A stretch of DNA of 64,000 nucleotides from an uncultured Collinsella sp. (GTDB taxonomy: Bacteria > Actinomycetota > Coriobacteriia > Coriobacteriales > Coriobacteriaceae), in the NCBI GenBank assembly GCA_902478545.1, contig CABSLA010000005.1, positions 1 through 64,000 of the forward strand. The letters run 5' to 3'. Positions 1 to 6,693 of the stretch are shown one piece after another. The notes under the pieces were generated by a model. It saw only the letters and a list, made by a program, of their open reading frames with translations, was not told the origin of the DNA and did not search any database. Positions within the stretch are counted from its first letter, which is position 1; the number at the start of each line of letters is the position of its first letter. The translations under genes and the position numbers were made by a program.

Positions 1-421
1 GATTCAATCTCGAAAACAGCATTGCCCAGTTGACAAAACTATAGGAACACCCCCCCCCGAAACTCACGCTGTCATCACACGGGCAATCAACAGTGAATCC
101 TGTTATGTGACATGGGCAAACGGCCACGTGCGCGATTAAAACGAATTCACTTAACAGACTTCAAGAATGCTTTAGCACCGCAGGATGGCCATACGCGGAG
201 CGCGGCACGCATAAGCCAAAAGCGGCATTAAAAGCCATCCCCTTCCCTGCTGAATGCGCGTCCTAGCCCATCAACCGGTCGGACCATCGCGAAGATGATC
301 CGTGCTTCCATACTGCAATGCGATATCAAGCATCACGAATAGTCCCCGCCCAACGGGGTTCTCCCCTCCGCAGGCGTTTCGGAACCCGCCCCCATCCCAA
401 ATTCCCACGCAGCGGCCGCGT
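1..421. other. Intergenic, no gene recognised
   Basis: I find no convincing coding region. Short open frames exist in the GC-rich right half but have no recognisable protein character or ribosome-binding site. The left part is AT-richer, with a run of eight or more C at about 51-58. A 21-bp motif at 30-50 is repeated near 5740 and is listed separately. Confidence 0.5.
30..50 (+). repeat. Imperfect direct repeat, left copy
   Basis: TTGACAAAACTATAGGAACAC matches the 21-bp sequence at 5740-5760 at 18 of 21 positions, in the same orientation. The two copies bracket the compositionally odd 5.7 kb island that holds the radical SAM cassette. It could be a boundary of a transferred segment. It could equally be a repeated promoter-like element, since it contains TTGACA and a TATAG block, though with wrong spacing for a sigma-70 promoter. 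Confidence 0.4.
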
Positions 422-910
422 TCACCGCCGCCGCGGGGGCCCTAGCTCCCCCGCGGCGCGGGCACGGGCGGCGAGGTCGGATGTGAAAGCCGGACCGCAG
501 AGGTATCGAGCGCACGCGGCCAGGGCCTCGAGGGCGCCTGGCGGGTAGGGAGATCCGAGCATGAGGCAGGACAACGCGCAGGCCCGCAAAAGGTTCACGA
601 GCTCCCCCGCGACGCGGCAGACCCTCGGCTGCCCCTCGTAAAGGATGCAGAAGACACGGTCGAGGTCCGACGGTTCGACCAGGCTGTACCGGCAGTCCGC
701 GTACAGTGCGCAGCCCCTCCCGCGCGGGTCGCCGTCCGAGTCCTCATCCGGCTCATGATGGCGCACCTCGACCCAAAGGCCCTCCAACACATCGTCGAAC
801 CCGAAATCGAGCTCCGCCTGGACGCTCTCGCCGAGCGCATCGCCCAGGGCGAGCTCCGGCACCTTCGTCACACGGCCGTCCAGCCACTCAATCTCTGTCA
901 TCGCGCGCAT
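422..910 (-). CDS. Hypothetical GC-rich protein
   Basis: This is an open frame of about 162 codons that I do not recognise. The start is set at the ATG at 910 because AAGGGG lies 8 nt upstream; the product begins MRAMTEIEWLDG. The N-terminal two thirds are acidic, with many Asp and Glu at residues 10-60. The C-terminal third is alanine-, leucine- and cysteine-rich and ends in a basic PPRRR tail. No membrane helix or signal peptide is clear. The opening resembles short DUF2442-like proteins (a hydrophobic strand followed by Asp-Gly), but this is not firm. It is much more GC-rich than the cassette to its right and stands alone. Confidence 0.45.
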   Translation of the reverse strand: MRAMTEIEWLDGRVTKVPELALGDALGESVQAELDFGFDDVLEGLWVEVRHHEPDEDSDGDPRGRGCALYADCRYSLVEPSDLDRVFCILYEGQPRVCRVAGELVNLLRACALSCLMLGSPYPPGALEALAACARYLCGPAFTSDLAARARAAGELGPPRRR

Positions 911-1405
911 GGTGCAAGCCCCTTCCGACACGGGATTGTCAGCTCAACCCGACCCTTACCCATACGGACGAACATAACTCGCCAGGGGGAAGCCCCTGAA
1001 GGCCGTGCGCCACAACATGAGGCCGAATCCGCCCCCGGCTGGACAGGCCAACAACGAAGGAGCACACGGAACCGGCGCGGCGTTACAACCGTCCCGGCAA
1101 GCGTGTCACTTGGCCAAGTCATGATGCCGACAAACCCGGAAATGCTCCAACGGAGCGCCGAACGAGGGTAACAATATAAAGCCGTGCAACACGCGTTGGA
1201 CGACCAGAACAACCCAAACAAAGGCCTGCCGGTCCCACCTTCAAGCCCAATAGCAAAATGTGCATCAGCGGATTTGCAGCGATACAAGTCTCAACCATCA
1301 CACCGCAGCGCGCCTAGTCCCACTCATCCTACTGCAAATGTCCCAGAACGAGAAAACGACCAGCTTAACATGCCACCCTTTATATCCGCACGCGCGTAAT
1401 TCAAC
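911..1405. other. Intergenic, no gene recognised
   Basis: About 495 bp without a supportable gene; the overlapping open frames have no family character. A small perfect hairpin, CAGGGG-GAAG-CCCCTG, lies at 983-998. Composition drifts from GC-rich to AT-rich towards the DUF1648 gene, marking the edge of the AT-rich segment. Confidence 0.45.
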
Positions 1406-2032
1406 TCATAAGGACCGGCTATCCCTTACCTGTGACACAATCTCAAACGCACAGAACAGAATCATCAGTCCAATCATCGCATAAGAGGCAGCCGAACCTT
1501 CAAGCACTATTCCACAAAGAACAATCTCCGCGCCGCCAATAAGAACTGTTATCAGGCGCTCTGCCTTTTTGCTCTCGCCGCTCGCATAAAAAGGCGGCAA
1601 AGCGCACAAGATCACATATATCCCGGGAAGGGAATACAGGATCGATAGTCCAAGCCCCCCATCAACCGCAGTGTTTTGCGTAAGAATCAACTGAACCCAA
1701 ACGGCAATTATCACTGAGCAGGTTGTCGATAAAAGAAGACTAGAAATATAGCACGCAACAAAGTCCCGTCGCATTCGAACAGAGAAATCCGCGAACTCTC
1801 TTCGCCGCGTGGAAACAATAAGGTACACAGAAATTGCAATAGAACCAATCAGAGAAAACAGCGGAACAACCAGCAATTCAAGCTTATTACCCCATCGATC
1901 AACCATACCCCCACTCCAATGAGCGGGAATTGTATCAGGGAGGACTGACCAAGCCGTCCATAGAATCAGAAATGGAAGAATAGAGAGGATGAAAGATGAT
2001 AACACTGCAGTAATTTTTTTTGAGGCTCTCAT
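1406..2032 (-). CDS. DUF1648 / SdpI-like membrane protein
   Basis: Predicted integral membrane protein of about 208 residues with six hydrophobic segments. After the first helix it carries the DUF1648 signature: a Leu-Pro-Asp-x-Ile-Pro-x-His-Trp stretch, then Gly-Gly and an Asp-Arg-Trp-Gly-Asn-Lys block (about residues 28-46). DUF1648 is the N-terminal domain of SdpI-type proteins, which include immunity proteins against secreted toxic peptides; other members have no known role. The start at 2032 is preceded by AAGGAG at a rather long 11 nt. The gene is divergent from the precursor/radical SAM cassette and shares its intergenic region, so a self-protection role is possible but is inference. 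Confidence 0.75.
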   Translation of the reverse strand: MRASKKITAVLSSFILSILPFLILWTAWSVLPDTIPAHWSGGMVDRWGNKLELLVVPLFSLIGSIAISVYLIVSTRRREFADFSVRMRRDFVACYISSLLLSTTCSVIIAVWVQLILTQNTAVDGGLGLSILYSLPGIYVILCALPPFYASGESKKAERLITVLIGGAEIVLCGIVLEGSAASYAMIGLMILFCAFEIVSQVRDSRSL

Positions 2033-2077
2033 CGATTCCGCATCTCCTTGCGCGCCCACATTCCACTCCGCCTTAAA

Positions 2078-2107
2078 TCAAGTATAAATAAAAACTTGAA
2101 TGCAAGT
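2078..2107. promoter_or_regulatory. Overlapping palindromes, possible operator
   Basis: TCAAGT (2078-2083) pairs with ACTTGA (2094-2099), and ACTTG (2094-2098) pairs with CAAGT (2103-2107), so one half-site serves two dyads. The element lies in the divergent region between the DUF1648 gene and the precursor gene. This is a typical place for a repressor controlling both, but no regulator gene lies adjacent. Confidence 0.35.
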
Positions 2108-2230
2108 TTGTTTTGATTAGTATGGAAACTATATCCATTTAGTTCTAATTTGTTCGTAGTATCAAATCGATACCGACACTAGCATGACGTAGTCTTTCAA
2201 GACAGCTATTCAACATTGGAGGTCACCGCT

Positions 2231-2956
2231 ATGGACAATGTGAACCACCTAAACGAACTCTCAATACAGTCCCAGCTTAGCATCCTTGAAAAACTGGTCG
2301 CGGACGCGGAACAATCTACCGACGCAAGACGCGATTTCGAAGCTCAGCCTCGTGCCGTATTCCAGAAATATGGAATTACAGACCTCCAAATCAAAGCGGG
2401 AAATCGAAAAGTCTCTCTGTACGAACTGGTGGAGTCAACCGAAAAGGAGGCGCGTGTCCCCGTTGCACGCGCAGTATATCGTCGTATCCAACTTGCATAT
2501 TATGACGAGGACAACGAAGCTGAGCCGCAAACGATACCTCTCGTAAACGTTGTACTTAATGCAAACGCAGTAACGAACGCAAACATCATTCTGAACGCAA
2601 ACGGAATGGCAAACGCAAACGCGAATGCTCAAAACAACGCCAACCTTAAGTACGACGTCAACACAATGGGCTATGGATCAGCTATTTTTATGAACAAACC
2701 TGATGTTGTTGAACTATCGGAATCGTACAAACAAACTTCTGTTTTCAGGAAATTTGATCAAGAGGGCTTGAGTGCAGCGAGGCAAGCAGCCATGCTTAAA
2801 ACAGCAATCAAGAATTCCAGCTCCAATACCATCAACCCCGAAGGGGCTTCCAATGGGGTCGCCCGCGGGTATTATCGCTCCGTCGAATTCGAAGTTACTT
2901 ACTCCGAGAACGAAGGCACCTTGGTAATCACCGACGCCCGTTTGCTCGCGGCATGA
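2231..2956 (+). CDS. Asn-repeat precursor-like protein (candidate RiPP precursor)
   Basis: Protein of 241 residues. The ATG at 2231 is chosen because GGAGG (2218-2222) lies 8 nt upstream; an in-frame TTG at 2216 overlaps that site. Residues 1-100 form a soluble leader-like domain. A segment near residues 36-49 (FEAQPRAVFQKYGI) resembles the D/N-P-x-x-x-L-x-x-x-G-I block of nitrile-hydratase-like proteusin leaders. Residues about 106-144 hold 14 asparagines in 39 positions, largely as NANxxx hexads. About 100 further residues follow, ending in a strand-rich segment. The stop overlaps the start of the radical SAM gene (ATGA), implying translational coupling. I infer that this protein is the substrate of the two downstream SAM enzymes. 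It is not a family I can name. The internal rather than terminal repeat is unusual for a RiPP core. Confidence 0.7.
   Translation: MDNVNHLNELSIQSQLSILEKLVADAEQSTDARRDFEAQPRAVFQKYGITDLQIKAGNRKVSLYELVESTEKEARVPVARAVYRRIQLAYYDEDNEAEPQTIPLVNVVLNANAVTNANIILNANGMANANANAQNNANLKYDVNTMGYGSAIFMNKPDVVELSESYKQTSVFRKFDQEGLSAARQAAMLKTAIKNSSSNTINPEGASNGVARGYYRSVEFEVTYSENEGTLVITDARLLAA
2558..2644 (+). repeat. NANxxx hexad repeat (NX5N asparagine periodicity)
   Basis: Codons for NAN recur at 2558, 2576, 2594 and 2612, exactly 18 bp apart, followed by NAN and NNAN units. Asparagines therefore fall at positions i and i+2 of each six-residue unit. The DNA is correspondingly repetitive (aaygcaaac). Asn every six residues is the spacing described for N-methyl-Asn in polytheonamide-type peptides. 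The link to that chemistry is by analogy. Confidence 0.8.
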
Positions 2957-4032
2957 TTTCCGAAAGCTCGCAGCACGTGCTGTTCCGCAGACCTCGAATG
3001 CTGACATTTATAACAACATATAAATGTGGCGCTGTGTGTGATCATTGTCTGATGAGCTGCACTCCGAACAACAGTGACAGGCTTACTCTTCCCCAAATGC
3101 GGCAATTCATCGATAGCTTCGCCGAAGTATGCGTCGGAAGTGGTGTTGTTGTGTTTACGGGCGGAGAATGCACCCTTCTTGGCGATGACCTTCTCGAGGC
3201 CATCGCATATGCGAATTCTTTAGGACTCTTTACTCGAATTGTAACGAATGCGTGGTGGGCAAAAAGCGAAAGAGACGCAGAAACGTTCCTCAACGAATTG
3301 AAGTCATGTGGCCTTGACGAAATCAATATCAGCTGCGACGACTTTCATGCGGAATATATACCCCTCGAGAATGTGCGCAACCTTTGGAACTCAGCAAAAA
3401 CAATGGGCTTTCAAACTCTCGGCATTGCGGTCTGCAGAGATAACAACAGTACAATCAGCCCGGCATACCTGTGCAAGTACCTTAATGAAGACATTCCACT
3501 CCTGCATCAGTTCGACGAAAATACCCAGCCTCCCAGCGCGCCAGCCCGCTTCATCACGGATTCAGGCATCACGCGAATTGGGCGCGCACGAAATCTCAGT
3601 CTCAACCAAAATGCGCGACCGCAGGCACGTCTCTTAGCGTCACACTGTTCCGACTGCGGCCGAGACTTCGTTATTTCCCCAAACTGCCATCTTGCACCCT
3701 GCTGCGGAATAAATGCAGAGGGAACTTGGCTTTTCGATCTTGGCAAAATCAATCTGACGGATGACATTAATGAACTGCAGCTGCTCCTACTTAATTACAT
3801 ACAATACATAGGACCTGGAGGGCTGCTGAAGCACTTGCGCACGAGCGGAGGCCTTTCTTCATTTGGGCGCTCAAGCTACCTCTCTCAATGCGAGATTTGC
3901 GAAGACATCGCCCTCTCGAAAGAGGCACAGACCTGTCTTGCAAAGCTAGCTCCTAAACTGGCAGCCGACTTGATTGTCGAGACTAAATTCGAGACTACCT
4001 TTATCGGAAATGGGTCTGATATACATGATTGA
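2953..4032 (+). CDS. Radical SAM protein with SPASM-like C-terminal cysteines
   Basis: Enzyme of 359 residues. The radical SAM cluster motif is C25-x3-C29-x2-C32, and the GGE motif involved in SAM binding is at 70-72. The C-terminal part has C232, C235, C245, C250, C251 and a later CEIC pair near 313-316. This pattern resembles auxiliary-cluster (SPASM/twitch) domains of peptide-modifying enzymes. The start overlaps the precursor stop by four bases, so the two genes are almost certainly co-translated. Known relatives of this architecture carry out peptide epimerisation, thioether formation or C-C crosslinking. The sequence alone does not decide which. An epimerase role would fit the NX5N substrate, but this is inference. 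Confidence 0.8.
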   Translation: MISESSQHVLFRRPRMLTFITTYKCGAVCDHCLMSCTPNNSDRLTLPQMRQFIDSFAEVCVGSGVVVFTGGECTLLGDDLLEAIAYANSLGLFTRIVTNAWWAKSERDAETFLNELKSCGLDEINISCDDFHAEYIPLENVRNLWNSAKTMGFQTLGIAVCRDNNSTISPAYLCKYLNEDIPLLHQFDENTQPPSAPARFITDSGITRIGRARNLSLNQNARPQARLLASHCSDCGRDFVISPNCHLAPCCGINAEGTWLFDLGKINLTDDINELQLLLLNYIQYIGPGGLLKHLRTSGGLSSFGRSSYLSQCEICEDIALSKEAQTCLAKLAPKLAADLIVETKFETTFIGNGSDIHD

Positions 4033-5167
4033 AGTGCTACCCTCTTTAAATTCGCTCTCGAGTAATCCACTCCGTAGATTGGACACTCTTGGAGTAACAG
4101 ATTTTTTAGACACACTTGACATATCTATAGATCCTTTTGAATGCGCGCATCGCATCTGGGATCAACTTGACAGGGAGCATCAAGAGATCGTCTCCTTCCT
4201 GATGCTAGGTGGAGAGATTGATCTCGATTCAGAAGTGGCAAAAAGAAGTCTGCTGAAAGGCACTGTTGAAACCATAGCCTCACTCGGGCTGCTAAGCAAG
4301 CACAATGGCAATGCCTCCCTTTCCGGTTTATCTCTAATCCGATATCATGGCATCTGGCTTTTTGCCGATGCGCCATCACCCTCGCCTTTACTATATTTTG
4401 GCTCTGATTCAATTGGGCTCGCTCGTCGGCTAAGCCCATCCCCCGGAAAGAATGCCTTAGACCTCTGCTCTGGACCAGGCATCCAGGCACTCATACTGGC
4501 AAAATCTGGAATGCACGTCACGGCGATAGATATCAATCCAATCGCCTCAGAAATCTGCCAACTAAACGCACTGGTCAATGGTATTAGCGAAGATTTAACT
4601 GTTCTAACCGGAAGTCTCTACAACGCACTAAACAATATCGAAAGCTCTTGCAGCTATGAACTCATTACGGTGAATCCTCCTTTGCTCCCAATCCCAGAAG
4701 ACGTACCATACCCCTTCGTTGGCGATGGCGGCCCAGATGGCCTCAACATCACAAGCAAGGTTATTCGAGGTGCAGGAGATAAACTCACTGATAGCGGATA
4801 CCTCTCTGCAATTGGAATGATTGGCCTTGGAACCAACAATCAATCAGCATTTGAACGAATACAGAACGATTTGTTGCAAGCTGGCCTCAATGGCGTCTTG
4901 ACAATAATCTCGAGCTTTAACCTCGGACCCCAATCTGGCTGGATCGACGGTATCGCATGCACATCTGTTGCACATGCTCCAGGAAAATATTCCAGCAAAG
5001 AGGAGGCTGTAAAACAGATATCGCGCGCATACAAAAAAATCCACTACGACCGCGTCTGCACCTATCACTTGAAGGCGTGGAGGGAGAGACAGCCCTTTCA
5101 AAATCCCATCCTAACGATTCAAGACTGCTCCGCAGATGGCAACCCACTTGGCCCCTGGATCCTCTAA
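4025..5167 (+). CDS. Class I SAM methyltransferase with NPPL motif
   Basis: Protein of about 380 residues. The N-terminal 130 residues look like a helical, winged-helix-type domain. The Rossmann fold follows, with motif I D-x-C-x-G-x-G starting at residue 146, an acidic AIDIN loop, and N217-P218-P219-L220 as motif IV. The (N/D)PP(Y/F/L) motif is typical of methylases acting on amide or amino nitrogen, such as PrmC (Gln amide) and adenine-N6 enzymes. The start is uncertain: the ATG at 4025 overlaps the previous gene by eight bases, and an ATG at 4010 is also possible. Ribosome-binding sites are weak for both. Its place next to an Asn-repeat protein suggests Asn side-chain N-methylation (inference). 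A generic HemK-like role elsewhere remains possible. Confidence 0.75.
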   Translation: MIEVLPSLNSLSSNPLRRLDTLGVTDFLDTLDISIDPFECAHRIWDQLDREHQEIVSFLMLGGEIDLDSEVAKRSLLKGTVETIASLGLLSKHNGNASLSGLSLIRYHGIWLFADAPSPSPLLYFGSDSIGLARRLSPSPGKNALDLCSGPGIQALILAKSGMHVTAIDINPIASEICQLNALVNGISEDLTVLTGSLYNALNNIESSCSYELITVNPPLLPIPEDVPYPFVGDGGPDGLNITSKVIRGAGDKLTDSGYLSAIGMIGLGTNNQSAFERIQNDLLQAGLNGVLTIISSFNLGPQSGWIDGIACTSVAHAPGKYSSKEEAVKQISRAYKKIHYDRVCTYHLKAWRERQPFQNPILTIQDCSADGNPLGPWIL

Positions 5168-5193
5168 AGCATCCGTCATACGAAAGCAGGTCA

Positions 5194-5231
5194 ATAGGCT
5201 GCGCGCCACTCTCTGATGACGCGCAGCCTAT
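5194..5231 (+). terminator. Hairpin after the methyltransferase gene
   Basis: A perfect 12-bp inverted repeat, ATAGGCTGCGCG with CGCGCAGCCTAT, has a 14-nt loop. It is followed only by a weak T-rich stretch (ctcattt). It probably ends or attenuates the precursor/radical SAM/methyltransferase transcript before the exporter remnant. Confidence 0.6.
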
Positions 5232-5434
5232 CTCATTTCCCCCGCGCTTTACCGAGCCCGACTCACACCTCATAGTTGGCACCGGTTTTCAAAATGCAAG
5301 ATTCCGCATACAAAATCACTTCTTCTGTCTAGGTGGCAGACCTACGATTTTTGTAGTATAAAGTTCCTCTCAATGCCTTCAATCTATTTCGAGATTGAGA
5401 AGAACTTGCATCGGGTTTCATAGAAGCGATATAG

Positions 5435-5662
5435 ATGATACGTTTTGTCCTATCTATATTCCGACATACATCAGGATGCCTCGTCTTTATCGTCATTTCA
5501 ATAGTCGGCTTGGCCCTTTCCCACATTGCCCCCTTTTTGAACGGTAAATTAATTGACTTCCCGCACGTGGACCTCGTGGACAGGCCCCCTTGTGTAGCTG
5601 CACCCGAGGCGCCTCCCCGTCGCCCTCCAGCGCCGGGGTTCCCCTCCATCACGAAGAGGTAA
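5435..5662 (+). pseudogene. Truncated ABC exporter N-terminus
   Basis: The ATG at 5435 opens a frame whose first 41 residues look like the first transmembrane helix of an ABC_membrane exporter domain. A hydrophobic stretch ends in APFLNGKLIDF, matching the usual P-x-x-x-G-x-x-I-D exit of helix 1. At about 5558 the AT-rich coding character stops abruptly. The frame then runs through GC-rich, proline-rich sequence to a stop at 5660-5662. The remaining 500 or more residues of an exporter, including the nucleotide-binding domain, are absent. I read this as an exporter cut by a recombination or insertion event. By position it probably once exported the cassette product. Confidence 0.6.
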
Positions 5663-5739
5663 TCCCCGTCCGGCCTCGCCGTCTCTGCAACGCCGAGCCT
5701 CCCGAGCGACTCGAGGAGGGCGGGCTCGTCCCAGGAGAT
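5558..5739. other. GC-rich fragment, unidentified
   Basis: This segment is much richer in GC than the DNA to its left. On the minus strand an open stretch (about 5733 down to 5560) reads like a genuine protein fragment, with a DEPALLESLGRLGV helix and then DGDYLFVMEGN. It lacks a start and is closed by a stop just upstream. It may be a fragment of the element that truncated the ABC exporter. I cannot assign a family. Confidence 0.35.
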
Positions 5740-5760
5740 TTGACAATACTATAGAGACAC
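5740..5760 (+). repeat. Imperfect direct repeat, right copy
   Basis: TTGACAATACTATAGAGACAC differs from the copy at 30-50 at three positions. It sits between the GC-rich fragment and the end of the core gene ppsR, exactly where the accessory island gives way to conserved housekeeping DNA. Confidence 0.4.
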
Positions 5761-5783
5761 GTGCCAAATTAGCTACTCAGTAG

Positions 5784-6659
5784 TTACTGCTGCTGGGCGC
5801 GGCGGGCGGCTCGGCGGGCCCTTGCTTCCTGGATCTCATCGAGGTGAGCGATGATCTCGGAGGCGCTCTCCTCGATCGCCTTGCCGTCGGTACGCACTAC
5901 AAAGCAACCCAGGCGCTTCATGAGAGCACGAGCCTCCTCGAGCTCGCTTCGCACGCTCTCGGGCTCGGCATAGGAGCCGGCAACGGCACGAGCGTAGTCA
6001 TCGCCCAAGCGGCTATCGCGAATTTCGGAAATCACATCGACGGTCGAAATCAGGCCGAACAGGCGCATCGGGTCGACCTCGTAAATCGACTTCGGCGGCT
6101 CCATGCCATGGGCCAACGGAACATTGGCAACCTTGTAGCCCTGATAAGCCAGATACATCGACAGCGGCGTCTTGGACGTGCGCGATACGCCCAGCAGCAC
6201 GATATCGGCACCCGACAAATCGTCGCAACCGCGCCCGTCATCGTGCTCAACGAAATATTCCATGGCCTCGATACGATGGAAATAGCGGTCATCGGTCCTG
6301 TGAATCACGCCCGCGACGCCTTTGGGCGGCACACCGATGAGCGACGATAGCACGGCGAGCGTCGGACCGATCAGGTCGACCGAACGGATATGCAGCATGC
6401 CCAGGTAATCGAGCACGCGGGCGCGAAGCGCCGGATCGACAATGGTGTGAAACACGGCAATATCGCGATGGTCGGCATCGACGCGCGGGCCCACAAACGA
6501 CTCCACCTGCTCCACCGAGGTCACCTTGGGCAGGCGCAACAAACGAAAAGCCCCTTCATCAAATTGCCCGGACGCCGCAAGCACCACCTCACAAGCGGTA
6601 TCACCGAGCGAGTCGGAGATAACGATAACGGTGGGACGAGCGGTGACCGGGCAATCCAT
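5784..6659 (-). CDS. ppsR: Pyruvate phosphate dikinase regulatory kinase/phosphorylase
   Basis: Protein of 291 residues of the PSRP (DUF299) family. Members regulate pyruvate phosphate dikinase or PEP synthase by ADP-dependent phosphorylation and phosphate-dependent dephosphorylation of a threonine. The N-terminus carries the family's IVISDSLGDTA segment. The P-loop-like GVSRTSKTPLS is near residue 157. The conserved HRTDD stretch precedes it. It lies 34 bp downstream of glyS on the same strand, at the end of that transcription unit. Whether the target here is PpdK or PpsA cannot be told, as neither gene is in view. Confidence 0.93.
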   Translation of the reverse strand: MDCPVTARPTVIVISDSLGDTACEVVLAASGQFDEGAFRLLRLPKVTSVEQVESFVGPRVDADHRDIAVFHTIVDPALRARVLDYLGMLHIRSVDLIGPTLAVLSSLIGVPPKGVAGVIHRTDDRYFHRIEAMEYFVEHDDGRGCDDLSGADIVLLGVSRTSKTPLSMYLAYQGYKVANVPLAHGMEPPKSIYEVDPMRLFGLISTVDVISEIRDSRLGDDYARAVAGSYAEPESVRSELEEARALMKRLGCFVVRTDGKAIEESASEIIAHLDEIQEARARRAARRAQQQ

Positions 6660-6693
6660 GCGGGGCTCCTTTTGCGCTTACGCGCAGGCTGGC

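Noticed and set aside
333..515. Small frames on both strands near 318-548
   Set aside because: Arg/Pro-rich translations in GC-rich DNA overlapping the better supported 422-910 frame.
2216..2230. TTG start for the precursor protein
   Set aside because: The TTG overlaps the GGAGG site that serves the ATG at 2231.
2558..2644. CRISPR array or DNA-level tandem repeat
   Set aside because: The 18-bp periodicity is in frame, degenerate at third positions and explained by a repeated hexapeptide; there are no spacers.
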